DNA of 64,000 nt from assembly GCA_947505245.1 (NCBI GenBank), contig CANNIZ010000005.1, positions 90,201 through 154,200 on the forward strand. The letters run 5' to 3'. Positions 28,478 through 37,397 of the stretch are shown in pieces. Below the pieces are notes generated by a model. The model was given only the letters and a program-made list of their open reading frames with translations, ran no database searches and was not told the origin of the DNA. Numbering within the stretch: position 1 is the stretch's first letter; each line of letters opens with the position of its first letter. The position numbers were made by a program, and so were the translations under genes. This DNA comes from Pseudomonadota bacterium (lineage in GTDB: Bacteria; Myxococcota_A; UBA796; GCA-2862545).

Positions 28478-29257
28478 ATGCCCACCCTTCAGTCGCACCT
28501 CGACGCGGTCGTAGCAGCCCTTGCGGTAGTCGCGCCGACCGACCTCGTGTGGCCGGCCGGCCTGATGAATCCTGGGGGCCCACACCGGCGGCTGAAGGGA
28601 ATGATCTCGCCGATCAGCATCGGGGACGACGAGTGCCTCGTGTTCGGGCGGATCATCGAGGGTCTACGCCCGGCCCATGTGTTCGTGATCGGGAACGCGT
28701 TCGGCTTCTCGGCGGCGTACATCGGGCGCGTCATGGAGGAGCACGGCGGGGTCTCGCTCGTGACGCTGGACAGCCAGTCCGAGGGGGACGGCGCGAAGTG
28801 TGCGCAGGTGGCGCAGCGCCTCGCGGACCAGCTTGGACTGCGGTTGCTGGTGAGCAAGAAGGGCTCTTCGCCCGAAGACGTGCCCACGGCGGTCGCGGCG
28901 GCCGTTCACGATCTCGTGTTCATCGATGGCATGCACGTCTCGCCGTACGTCACGAACGACCTCAACGCGACGTTGCCGTACGCGAACGAGCGCACGGTGT
29001 TCGTGTGGCACGACTACTGGACAAACGGCGTGTCGGACGGCGTCACCGTCGCGCGTCGTAAGGGGTTCCGGTGCCTGTTCCTGCCAACGTCGTGCGAGAT
29101 GGTGATCGGAGCGCGTGACCCCGACGTGTTCGCGAGTCTGCAGCGGCTGTTTCCCGACGCGAACGAGACGCCATTCCCACACGGCCGGTTCGACGAGACC
29201 AAGGTGGTCACGGCGACGCTGGTAAATTTCCTTTGGCGGAAGCTGAGACGTGGCTGA
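28478..29257 (+). CDS. Class I SAM-dependent methyltransferase (Methyltransf_24-like)
   Basis: A 259-residue soluble protein. VFVIGNAFGFSAAYIGRVM (about residues 68-86) looks like the SAM-binding strand and loop. SLVTLDSQ gives the second acidic strand, and DLVFIDGMHVSPYVTNDL is the FIDG.H signature of Methyltransf_24 proteins, often encoded among glycan genes. AGGAAAG precedes the ATG. It overlaps the next gene by eight bases. Substrate not recognisable; membership in an envelope-glycan pathway is inferred from neighbours. Confidence 0.75.
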   Translation: MPTLQSHLDAVVAALAVVAPTDLVWPAGLMNPGGPHRRLKGMISPISIGDDECLVFGRIIEGLRPAHVFVIGNAFGFSAAYIGRVMEEHGGVSLVTLDSQSEGDGAKCAQVAQRLADQLGLRLLVSKKGSSPEDVPTAVAAAVHDLVFIDGMHVSPYVTNDLNATLPYANERTVFVWHDYWTNGVSDGVTVARRKGFRCLFLPTSCEMVIGARDPDVFASLQRLFPDANETPFPHGRFDETKVVTATLVNFLWRKLRRG

Positions 29258-30980
29258 CTTCGAGCCTGGACCGCGCGCGGACCGCTGGCTCGCTCTTTTG
29301 GCGCTCGCCGTCGCGTTGCCGTCGCTCGGCGTCGGCTTCTACATGGACGACTGGTGGCACGTGCTCGTCGTCCGCACGCACACGTGGTCCGAGGCGCTGT
29401 TCGAGATGTTCCGGTTCGTGACCGGACCCGAGGCTCCGCACCCGCTGTGGTGGCAGGCGCCCGACATGAGGCTCGCCTTCTTCCGTCCGTTGCCAGCTGC
29501 GCTCATCGAGGTGGACAACGCGCTGTTCGGCAACAACGCGTGGCTGTGGCACCTGCACCAGGTGGGCTGGTGGCTCGTGCTCGTCGCGGTCGTGCGGGCG
29601 TTGTTCCGCGGGGTGCTGTCGCCGCGCGCGGCGTTCCTTGCGACGGCCGTGTTCGCGTTCGATCAGGGCCACACGATGTCGATCGCGTGGTTGGCCGGTC
29701 GGAACGCGCTGGTTTCCGCGGTGTTCTGCGTCGGGGCGCTCGTCGCGCATGTGCGGTGGCGCCGAGGGGAGGGGCGCGGATGGGGCGCGCTCGCGGTGCT
29801 CGCGTTCATGTTCGCGCTCGCGGGTGGGGAGAGCGCCCTCGGCGGGCTCGGCTACCTGCTGGCGTGGGAGGTGATGGGGGCTCCGGGGCCACGCCACGAG
29901 CGGGCGCTCGCGCTCGCGCCCGTCGGTCTGGTCGTGGGCGCCTGGGCTGTGATGTACACGCTCGGCGGGTTCGGGACGCGCGCGTCGGGCATGTACTTTG
30001 ATCCGCTGCGGGAGCCGGCGGCGTGGTTGGTGCAGGCCCCTGGGCACCTGCTGGCGCTGCTCGGTGCGGCGACCCTGCGCGCGCCTGTGGACCTGTGGAG
30101 CATCACCGACGATTCGCGGCCGGGGCTGGTCGCAGCCGGCGTGTTCGGGGTCGCTCTTGCGGTGGCGCTGCTGCGCGAGCTTGCCACGCGCGCACCTGAT
30201 CTGTGGTCGCGCGTGGGCTGGCTCCTCGGCGGCGCGTTGTTGTCGCTGTTTCCGGTGCTGTCGACCTACCCGTCGTCGCGGCTGTTGCTGCTGCCCTCCG
30301 TGGGGATCGCGGCTGTCATCGGCGCGTTGGTGGAGCACGTCTACCGGGTGCGCAACGACGCGCCGCGGCTGCCGTGGCCCTACCGCTGGACGGTGACGAT
30401 CGCTGCACTCCACGCTTATGGCCTTGGACCTGTGCTCCTCGTCGGTCAGATGGTGGCCGTCGCCGTCGGCGCGCACAACCTGCGCGCGGCCGTCGAGGCC
30501 GCAGATTTCGGCCCCCCGGCGAGGCTGGCGATCGTGGACGTCACGCCAACGCCGCTGCAGGCGCTGTACCTGCCGGAGATGCGGTTCGCGGAGGGCGAGC
30601 CGCTTCGCGTGGTCGGCGTGCTGTCGACGGCTCCGTACGACCACGTGCTCCGGCGGATCTCTCCGCGGCGACTCGAAGTGGAGGTGGTCGGCGGGCACTT
30701 GTTCGGGACCGACTTCGAGCGCGGGTGGCGAGCGCCGAGCCGGCGGCTGGTCGTCGGGGATCGCGTCCCCTGGGGCAACGACGCGATCGAGATCCTCGCG
30801 GTGGACGAGGTTGGGCCGACGCGCTTTGCCTTCGAGTCGCAGGACGATCTCGACGACCTGACCTGGCTCGCGTGGTCGGGCGATTCGTTCGCGCCGGTGC
30901 CGCCGCCGGCTCTCGGCCAGGAGATTTTCGTGCGCCGGACCGACGACGCGGATCATCCGCTGGTCCGGACCGCGCGTTAG
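29250..30980 (+). CDS. Polytopic membrane protein, GT-C glycosyltransferase-like
   Basis: 576 residues with about ten membrane segments up to residue ~420 and a soluble C-terminal part. After the first segment comes FYMDDWWHV, placing an acidic pair in the first outer loop as in GT-C (PMT/ArnT-type) transferases. AWLAGRNALVSAVFCVGAL also recalls such families. GTG 29250 overlaps the methyltransferase stop. The GT-C call is by topology and the DD motif only; sugar donor and acceptor are unknown. Confidence 0.6.
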   Translation: MADFEPGPRADRWLALLALAVALPSLGVGFYMDDWWHVLVVRTHTWSEALFEMFRFVTGPEAPHPLWWQAPDMRLAFFRPLPAALIEVDNALFGNNAWLWHLHQVGWWLVLVAVVRALFRGVLSPRAAFLATAVFAFDQGHTMSIAWLAGRNALVSAVFCVGALVAHVRWRRGEGRGWGALAVLAFMFALAGGESALGGLGYLLAWEVMGAPGPRHERALALAPVGLVVGAWAVMYTLGGFGTRASGMYFDPLREPAAWLVQAPGHLLALLGAATLRAPVDLWSITDDSRPGLVAAGVFGVALAVALLRELATRAPDLWSRVGWLLGGALLSLFPVLSTYPSSRLLLLPSVGIAAVIGALVEHVYRVRNDAPRLPWPYRWTVTIAALHAYGLGPVLLVGQMVAVAVGAHNLRAAVEAADFGPPARLAIVDVTPTPLQALYLPEMRFAEGEPLRVVGVLSTAPYDHVLRRISPRRLEVEVVGGHLFGTDFERGWRAPSRRLVVGDRVPWGNDAIEILAVDEVGPTRFAFESQDDLDDLTWLAWSGDSFAPVPPPALGQEIFVRRTDDADHPLVRTAR

Positions 30981-30988
30981 GCCGGCGC

Positions 30989-32776
30989 ATGTTCTACCTG
31001 CTTTGCGGTCTGCTGCTCATCGACGCGCTCCGGTTGCGCGGCCGCGCGAAGGCGATCCCGCGGCTCGATGACGGCGTGACTGCGCCGCGCGTCGCGGACG
31101 TGGAGTTCTTCCTCGCGCCCGGCGTGGTGCTCTCCGATGCGGCCCGGAGCCAGGCCTGCGCCTACCTTGAAAACCACGGGCTCGCGGCCGTGGACCTGTG
31201 GCCGGAGACGCTGTCCGCCCCGGTGTTGTTCTCGCTGTTTGCGCGCTTCGACGCGGTGGCTGCCCGCAAGGACCGCCTGGCGCCGTTCGCCGGCCCTGGG
31301 CACGCGGTCGCCGTGCGGCGCGATCTCCTCGAGCGAATGGGCACGCCCGCGCCGCCGAAGTCGGTCACCGACGTCCAGCGGATCGTCGACCGGGCGCGCG
31401 ACTTCGCGACGTCGGGGGTGGACGCGGCGGTCGTTCAGGGCATGAACGCGCTGCCCGAGCGCGCCCAGGATCGGCGGGAGCTGCTGTCGCTCGCGCTGCA
31501 CGGGCGTGCCGGTGGGGTCGTCGCCCTCCAGGTGTTCCTGCTCGGGATCGTGCTGTTCGCGTTCGGCGCGGGCACCGGTGGAATGCTGTTCCTGGTCCTG
31601 TTCCACGCTCAGGTGATGCTCGCGCTCGCGGGCACGCCGTTCGCCGTGCGCGCGTGGCTTCCGTTCGCGTTGCTTCGGGTGCCGTGGGAATTCTACCGCG
31701 TCGTCGCGCTGATCGCGGGTCGCTGGCCGGACCTGTCGTTGGCGATCGAGGAGGCGCGGCCGTACTACACGGCAGCGCTCGCGGGGGGGCTTGACCGGTT
31801 CATCGGGCCGAGGCGGGAGACGTGCCCGGCCTGCGGCGGGACGGCGATCCGACCGTATGTGACGGTGCCCGATCTGCATCAGAACAAGCCCGGCATGTTC
31901 ACGGTGGATCACTGCCCGGCGTGTGACCACTTCTTCGCGAACCCGGCGCCCACCGACGAGGGGCTCGCGTTCTACTACCGCGACTACTACGACGGCCCCC
32001 TCGCGCGCTACGCGGAGGAGGTGATGCACGCGATGACGCCGATCTACTTGGAGCGCGCGCGCGCCGTGATGGCCGTTTGCAAGCCGAGTCGCTGGCTCGA
32101 CGTCGGCACCGGCCAGGGACACTTCCCTTGTGTCGCCCGGGACGTGCTGCCCGGCTGCCGGTTCGATGGTCTCGACTGGTCGGTCGGGGTGGAAGAGGCG
32201 GCGCGCCGCGGGTGGATTTCGGAGGCGCACCGCGGGTCGTTCGTCGAGTTCGCCGCCCGCACGGACCTCCGCTGGGACGTGGTGAGCATGAGCCACTACC
32301 TCGAGCACTGCCGCGATCCGCTGGCCGAATTGCAGGCCGCCGCGCGGGTGCTTCCGGCAGACGGGCGGCTGTTCATCGAGATCCCGAGCAGCGAGAGCCG
32401 GCTCGGCCGCGCGCTCGGCTGGACGTGGATTCATTGGGCGCAGCCGCAACACCTGCACCTGCCGCCGCTCGCGGTGCTCACGCGCTGGCTCGACACCGCG
32501 GGGTTCGACGTCGAGGTGGTGGAGCGCAACGCTCCTCACCGGCCGTTCGACCTGCTGCTCGCCGTGCAATTGTTCGCCCGCCGGATCGCGCCGGATCCGA
32601 ACGTCGCGTGGCGCCCGCCCGCGCGGCCGCTCCAGCGGCTTGCGCACGGCTTCGTCGGCATGATGGCCGCGTCGCCCACGCTCATGGCCGGTGCCCTCGA
32701 CCTCGCGCTCATCCCGCTGCTGCGCGCGAAGGGCTGGACGAACGGCCTGTGGGTCGTGGCGCGTCGTCGCGCATGA
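30989..32776 (+). CDS. Membrane-anchored protein with zinc-ribbon SAM methyltransferase domain
   Basis: 595 residues in two parts. Residues 1-~250 are unrecognised, with a hydrophobic N-terminus and membrane segments near 176-205 and 225-245. Residues ~275-595 form a methyltransferase with an N-terminal zinc ribbon (CPACGG at C279/C282 and CPACDHFF near 309-312), YYRDYYDGPLARY, SAM loop LDVGTGQGHF near 369 and MSHYLEHCRDPLAELQAAARVL. Such domains are common in polysaccharide clusters. ATG 30989 starts nine bases after the previous gene. The fusion is unusual. Confidence 0.75.
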   Translation: MFYLLCGLLLIDALRLRGRAKAIPRLDDGVTAPRVADVEFFLAPGVVLSDAARSQACAYLENHGLAAVDLWPETLSAPVLFSLFARFDAVAARKDRLAPFAGPGHAVAVRRDLLERMGTPAPPKSVTDVQRIVDRARDFATSGVDAAVVQGMNALPERAQDRRELLSLALHGRAGGVVALQVFLLGIVLFAFGAGTGGMLFLVLFHAQVMLALAGTPFAVRAWLPFALLRVPWEFYRVVALIAGRWPDLSLAIEEARPYYTAALAGGLDRFIGPRRETCPACGGTAIRPYVTVPDLHQNKPGMFTVDHCPACDHFFANPAPTDEGLAFYYRDYYDGPLARYAEEVMHAMTPIYLERARAVMAVCKPSRWLDVGTGQGHFPCVARDVLPGCRFDGLDWSVGVEEAARRGWISEAHRGSFVEFAARTDLRWDVVSMSHYLEHCRDPLAELQAAARVLPADGRLFIEIPSSESRLGRALGWTWIHWAQPQHLHLPPLAVLTRWLDTAGFDVEVVERNAPHRPFDLLLAVQLFARRIAPDPNVAWRPPARPLQRLAHGFVGMMAASPTLMAGALDLALIPLLRAKGWTNGLWVVARRRA

Positions 32777-34125
32777 CCGCTCGTTCGCTCGGCTTTTGCC
32801 TGCTGTGGCTGGCTGCGTGCAAGGACCATGAGGTCGCCTGCACCGTCGTAGCTGATCCCGCGCAGCCTCTGGTCACGCACGTCACCTGGGACGCGGGTGT
32901 CGCCGGAGCGTCCACGCTCGACTTCAGCTGGGCCGAGGGGAGCGGGGCCGGGCGGATGACGCAGGTCGGCACCGCGAACGACGCCGCGATCGTCGGGGTG
33001 CCGCCGCTCGAAGACGTCGCGTTCGAAGCCGTCACCCGAGCCGGCAAACAGACGTGGACGTGCGAGGGCAGCACCCGCACCGGCAACCTCCCGACCGAGA
33101 CGCCGACGTTCCTCGTCACCGTGGATGTCCCCGAGCGGAGGTCCCCCGAGGGCTTTCTCGTCGGCTCGCTCATCACGGGCACGGACTCGCCGATGTTCGT
33201 CGTCGATCGCGAGGGGCGCTTTCGGTGGATCGCCGGCGCCGCGCCCGACCGCCTCGTCGTGATGGCCGCCCCCGCCCTCGACGGGGGCCTGATCGACGTG
33301 AGCTTCGCCCGGCTGTGGGCGCTGCGAGATGGCGCGCTCCACCGGCGCGATCTCGTTTCGGACGACACCGAACCGGAGCCGGTGCCGCGCATCCATCACG
33401 TGTTCCGCGAGCTCCCCGACCGGTCGTTGCTCTACTTGAAGCTCGACGTGCGCGACGCGATGGTCGGCGGCGTCGTGCAGCCGGTCGCGGGCGATTCGGT
33501 GGTGCAGCGGACGCCGGACGGCGAAGATCGCGTGCTGTTCTCGACGTGGGATCACCTCGCGATTCGCGACGAGATCGAAGATTTTCAGGCGTTCTACCCG
33601 GAGGGCCTCGACTGGGTGCACGGCAACGCGCTGTTCTACGTCGAGTCCCGCGACACCGTGCTGTATTCGATGGCGAACGTCCGCACGGTGGTCGAGTTCG
33701 ACCGCGAGACGGGCGCCGTCGTCCGCAGCTTCCGCGGAGGGGACGACTGGACGCTGGACGGTGACGACTACACGGTGGCGTCTGGCGAGCGCTTCCGGCT
33801 GCAGCACGACGCCCACTACGACGCCGCGGGCAACCTCGTCGTGTTCGCGACAAACGATGTGACCGCCAACACCGGCGCCCACGTGTACGCGATCGACGAC
33901 GTGAACCACACCCTCTCCGAGGTGTGGAGTCACGTGCCAGATCCCCCGCTGCGGAACTGGGCGATCGGGCAGGTGCAGGAGCTGTCGAACGGTGATCGGC
34001 TGATCGCGTTCCCGGTCGTCGGTGTGCTGCAGGAGGTGACGCCGGACGGCGAGGTGGTGTGGGAGGTTCACACGCCGATCAACGTCGCGTTCGGCCAGGT
34101 CTACCTGCGCGACGACCTCCCGTGA
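32773..34125 (+). CDS. Arylsulfotransferase-like beta-propeller lipoprotein (copy 1)
   Basis: A 450-residue lipoprotein (lipobox LWLAAC, Cys16). An Ig-like N-terminal part precedes a propeller with [50 protein letters not shown] and VWEVHTP, the pattern of ASST/arylsulfotransferase-family proteins; conserved histidines in the HH, WVHGN and QHDAH segments could serve catalysis. The start overlaps the previous stop (ATGA). It is a tandem paralogue of the next gene. Sulfotransferase activity is not proven by sequence; a binding-only propeller is possible. Confidence 0.75.
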   Translation: MTARSLGFCLLWLAACKDHEVACTVVADPAQPLVTHVTWDAGVAGASTLDFSWAEGSGAGRMTQVGTANDAAIVGVPPLEDVAFEAVTRAGKQTWTCEGSTRTGNLPTETPTFLVTVDVPERRSPEGFLVGSLITGTDSPMFVVDREGRFRWIAGAAPDRLVVMAAPALDGGLIDVSFARLWALRDGALHRRDLVSDDTEPEPVPRIHHVFRELPDRSLLYLKLDVRDAMVGGVVQPVAGDSVVQRTPDGEDRVLFSTWDHLAIRDEIEDFQAFYPEGLDWVHGNALFYVESRDTVLYSMANVRTVVEFDRETGAVVRSFRGGDDWTLDGDDYTVASGERFRLQHDAHYDAAGNLVVFATNDVTANTGAHVYAIDDVNHTLSEVWSHVPDPPLRNWAIGQVQELSNGDRLIAFPVVGVLQEVTPDGEVVWEVHTPINVAFGQVYLRDDLP

Positions 34126-34213
34126 CCGCGACCCCGCGGGAGGCGGGTTCGTGCAGCGGTCGGGCTGCGAGCCGGGTAAGGTCGCCAGGGGCCGGTCCTC
34201 GGAGGTTTTGCGA

Positions 34214-35554
34214 ATGATGTTCGTCCTGCTGGCGCTCGCCGCCTGCGCGCACGTGAACGTGCCCTGTGAGGTCACGCCCGACCCGACCTCGCCGCTCGTG
34301 ACGCACGTGGCGTGGGACTCGGGGGCCCCGGGGACGTCGACGTTGTCGTTTCAGTGGGACGAGGAAGGCGGTGAGGGCGTGGTTACCGATGTGACCGCGA
34401 CGGCGCACAGCGCGTCGATCGTTGGCGTGCCGCCGCTCACCGAGGTCGCCTATTCGGCGTCGACCGACGATGGGAAGCGCGCGTGGCGTTGCGAAGGCAC
34501 GTTCCGGACGCCCAACCTCGCGGTGAGCACGCCGAAGTTGCTCGTCACCGTGGACGTTCCCGAGCGCCAGTCGCCCGAGCGCTACGTGGTCGGCTCGCTG
34601 TACAGTGCCACGGCCGACCCGATGTTCGTTTTCGATCGCCAGGGGCGCTACCGCTGGTTCCTCGAGGACGACGAAGATCACATGGTGCTGATGGCCACAC
34701 CCGCGGTCGGGGGAGGTGTTGTCAACTCGCGTTTCGGGCGCCCGCAGGGGTTCGTCGACGGCGAGCTCGTGTGGCGCGATCTCGCCGGGGACGCCGTCAC
34801 CAGCATCCCGCTGCCCGGCTCACATCACGTGTTCCGCGAGCTCCCCGACGGTTCGATCCTGTACCTCAAGCTCGACATCCGCGAAGCCGAGGTCGGTGGC
34901 GACACGCGCACCGTCATCGGCGACTCCGTGGTCGAGCGCTCCCCCGACGGCACTGAGCGCGTGCTGTTCACCACGTGGGACCACCTCGAGCTGCGCGACG
35001 ACGTGCTCACGCACCCGGCATTCTACCCGCAGGGCATCGACTGGGTGCACGGGAACGCGCTGTTCTACGTCGAGGAGCGCGACACGATCCTTTACTCGAT
35101 GGCGCACGTCCGAACGGTCGTCGAGTTCGAACGCTCCACCGGGAACGTCGTTCGAAGCTTTCGCGGGGACGCGAACTGGATGCTCGAAGGGCCGTCGTAC
35201 ACGGTGGCCGAGGGTGAGCCGTTCCGGCACCAGCACGACGCCCACTTCGACGAAGAAGGCAACCTCGTGGTGTTCGCGACCGACAGCCTGGGCAGCAACA
35301 CGGGCGCGCACGTGTACGCGATCGACGAGTCCGCGCAGACGCTGCGCGAGATCTGGCGCCACGTGCCTGAACCCGCGCTGCTCAACCTCGTGCTCGGGCA
35401 GGTTCAGGAGCTCGAGAATGGGAACCGCCTGGTCGCTTTCCCGTACGCGGGGCTGCTCCAGGAGGTGACGCCGGACGAGGACGTGGTGTGGGAGGTGCGG
35501 ACGCCGCTCGGCGTGATGTTCATGCAGACCTACCTGCGGGACGACCTGCCGTGA
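34214..35554 (+). CDS. Arylsulfotransferase-like beta-propeller lipoprotein (copy 2)
   Basis: 446 residues, lipobox LALAAC. The same architecture and closely similar sequence as the previous gene over the whole length. It shares [65 protein letters not shown] and the identical ending YLRDDLP. ATG 34214 has GGAGG eight bases upstream. An 88-base gap separates the copies; the next gene overlaps its stop. The pair arose by tandem duplication. Confidence 0.75.
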   Translation: MMFVLLALAACAHVNVPCEVTPDPTSPLVTHVAWDSGAPGTSTLSFQWDEEGGEGVVTDVTATAHSASIVGVPPLTEVAYSASTDDGKRAWRCEGTFRTPNLAVSTPKLLVTVDVPERQSPERYVVGSLYSATADPMFVFDRQGRYRWFLEDDEDHMVLMATPAVGGGVVNSRFGRPQGFVDGELVWRDLAGDAVTSIPLPGSHHVFRELPDGSILYLKLDIREAEVGGDTRTVIGDSVVERSPDGTERVLFTTWDHLELRDDVLTHPAFYPQGIDWVHGNALFYVEERDTILYSMAHVRTVVEFERSTGNVVRSFRGDANWMLEGPSYTVAEGEPFRHQHDAHFDEEGNLVVFATDSLGSNTGAHVYAIDESAQTLREIWRHVPEPALLNLVLGQVQELENGNRLVAFPYAGLLQEVTPDEDVVWEVRTPLGVMFMQTYLRDDLP

Positions 35555-36507
35555 TCGCCTTGCTGCTCGCGGCCTGCCGCGGCGACCCGTGTTTGGACGC
35601 CGACGGGGACGGGTTCTTCGCGGGCACCTGCGCGATCGCGGATGACTGCGACGACAGCGATCCGTTCGTGTTTCCAGGCGCCGCCGAGGCGTGCGACGGG
35701 GTCGACAACGACTGCAGCGGCGCGGCCGACGAGCCCTGGGACGACGACAGAGACGGCTGGTCCGAGTGCGGCGGCGACTGTGACGATCGCGAGCCGCGCG
35801 ACGCGCCGGGGTTGTCCGAGGTCTGCGACGGGGTCGACAACAACTGCGACGGCGACGTGGACGAGGGCTTTGATCAGGACGGCGACGGCCGCGCGACCTG
35901 CCGCGGCGACTGTGACGACTCCGATCCTGCCGTGTGGCTCGGCGCGGCGGAGGCGTGTGACGGCGTCGACAACGACTGCGACCCGTCCACGAGCGAAGCC
36001 GGCGACCTCGACGGGGACGGTCAGACGCTGTGCGGTGGCGACTGCGACGATCTCTCCCCCGCCTCCCACAGCGGCGGCACAGAGGTGTGCGACGGGGCGG
36101 ACAACGACTGCAACGGCGAGGTCGACGAGCTGATCGACTGCTGGGGCTGCGTGGACACCGGCCCGTGGCGGATCTGTCCGGTGTACGCGTCGTGGCCTGA
36201 CGCGCGCGCGGCCTGCCAGGCGTTTGGCGGCGATCTCGCGGTCGCTGCGGACGACGCGACCAACGCGGCCCTGAGCGACGCGGTCGCGCAGGTGACGGGC
36301 GACTCGGTGTGGATCGGCCTCACGGACGCCGGCAGCGAGGGCGCGTGGACGTGGGTGGACGGCGTGCCGTTGGGCGTTTCGAGCTGGGGAGCGGGTGAAC
36401 CCAACGACTCGGGCAACGAGGACTGCGCGGGCACGAATTTCACGGGACCCGGCTTCTGGAACGACTTCCAGTGCGCGACCGCGTTGCCGTTCGCGTGTGA
36501 CCTCTAG
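35551..36507 (+). CDS. Lipoprotein with MopE-type metal-binding repeats and C-type-lectin-like domain
   Basis: 318 residues; GTG start overlaps the previous stop (GTGA). Very short signal MIALLLAAC. About five MopE-type repeats with the pattern [14 protein letters not shown] and GDCDD (residues ~12-205) are followed by a C-type-lectin-like domain starting [23 protein letters not shown] and ending [29 protein letters not shown], with the WND/C signature. It suggests a calcium- or copper-binding, glycan-recognising surface protein. It is the last gene of the coupled run from 32773. Confidence 0.85.
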   Translation: MIALLLAACRGDPCLDADGDGFFAGTCAIADDCDDSDPFVFPGAAEACDGVDNDCSGAADEPWDDDRDGWSECGGDCDDREPRDAPGLSEVCDGVDNNCDGDVDEGFDQDGDGRATCRGDCDDSDPAVWLGAAEACDGVDNDCDPSTSEAGDLDGDGQTLCGGDCDDLSPASHSGGTEVCDGADNDCNGEVDELIDCWGCVDTGPWRICPVYASWPDARAACQAFGGDLAVAADDATNAALSDAVAQVTGDSVWIGLTDAGSEGAWTWVDGVPLGVSSWGAGEPNDSGNEDCAGTNFTGPGFWNDFQCATALPFACDL

Positions 36508-36522
36508 GCCTTCGGGGCGCGC

Positions 36523-37341
36523 TTAGCGGTCGTCAGCCCAGTCATCGTCCCGGGCAGGGGCGCCGCCACCTTCCTTCTCTTCGAGCTGCAGGTGGGCGAA
36601 GCCGAACTTCACGCACAGCGTGAGGTCCTCGTCGCTGACCTGCAAGTCCATGGACTCGACGCCCATCTTCATGCGCATGCTGCCACCGAGCCCGCCGACG
36701 AGCTCGTCGACCTGGTTGCGGCGCAGGATGGGCACGGGGTTGACGCGCGGGAGCTGCTGTTCGAGCAGGTACTCACCGAGCCGGTTCAGGAGCTCCATCA
36801 CGGTGCCTTCTCCGAGGTGGAGGGCCACGTCCTGCAGCGAGCCGATGATCGCGGATTGGCCTCGATCGAAGCGGATGTCGCCGAGGGTGACGCTGGCGCC
36901 GACGCGCTTCTCGATCGTGAACGGGATCTCGAGGTTCTGGCGCATGAGCACGATCGTGCCCTCGATGACGCCCTTCACGTAGGCGTCCGCGCCGACCTCC
37001 TGGTTGCCGTACCGGAGCGTGGAGCCCATATCGTCGAGCTGGACGCGGTACGTCCCGCTCACGTGCACGAGGTCGTCGACCCGCCGGACCACGCCCGCGC
37101 GCCGTTTGCGCCATTCCTCGCGGGCGCGCCGCGTCACCACCACGAGCTGCTCGGGCGGCTTGCGATCCTCGAGCAGCCCGGCCACGCGTTGGCGAACCTG
37201 TAGCTGCCGCAGCCCCTGACGCGCCATACGCGCAGCGTCGAACTCGCCTTCGGCCAACTTGACGGGCAGCGCCGCCTTCAGCAGGTCCTCCCACAGCTCG
37301 CGCGAGAGGCCGAGCGTGAGGTGCCACGGACGCTTTCCCAT
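36523..37341 (-). CDS. Conserved-looking hypothetical protein
   Basis: 272 residues, not recognised. No signal peptide or membrane segment. An N-terminal charged helical part (residues ~1-90, rich in Arg/Glu) precedes a region with repeated hydrophobic strands (VSGTYRVQLDDMGSTLRYG, SVTLGDIRFDRGQSAIIGSLQDVALHLG). The end DEDLTLCVKFGFAHLQLEEKEGGG is acidic. ATG 37341 is preceded by GGAGGGTGG; a start at 37410 would add 23 residues lacking its own ribosome-binding site. Coding character matches neighbours. It is divergent from the OmpA-like gene, 56 bases apart. Confidence 0.7.
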   Translation of the reverse strand: MGKRPWHLTLGLSRELWEDLLKAALPVKLAEGEFDAARMARQGLRQLQVRQRVAGLLEDRKPPEQLVVVTRRAREEWRKRRAGVVRRVDDLVHVSGTYRVQLDDMGSTLRYGNQEVGADAYVKGVIEGTIVLMRQNLEIPFTIEKRVGASVTLGDIRFDRGQSAIIGSLQDVALHLGEGTVMELLNRLGEYLLEQQLPRVNPVPILRRNQVDELVGGLGGSMRMKMGVESMDLQVSDEDLTLCVKFGFAHLQLEEKEGGGAPARDDDWADDR

Positions 37342-37397
37342 CCACCCTCCGGAAGGTCCATCATACCCACAGGGGTTAGGCAAACGTCGAGGTCGCC

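Noticed and set aside
29208..30956. 582-residue minus-strand ORF opposite the GT-C-like gene
   Set aside because: Arg/His/Glu-rich antisense frame without domain signatures; the plus strand shows membrane segments and coupling to neighbours.
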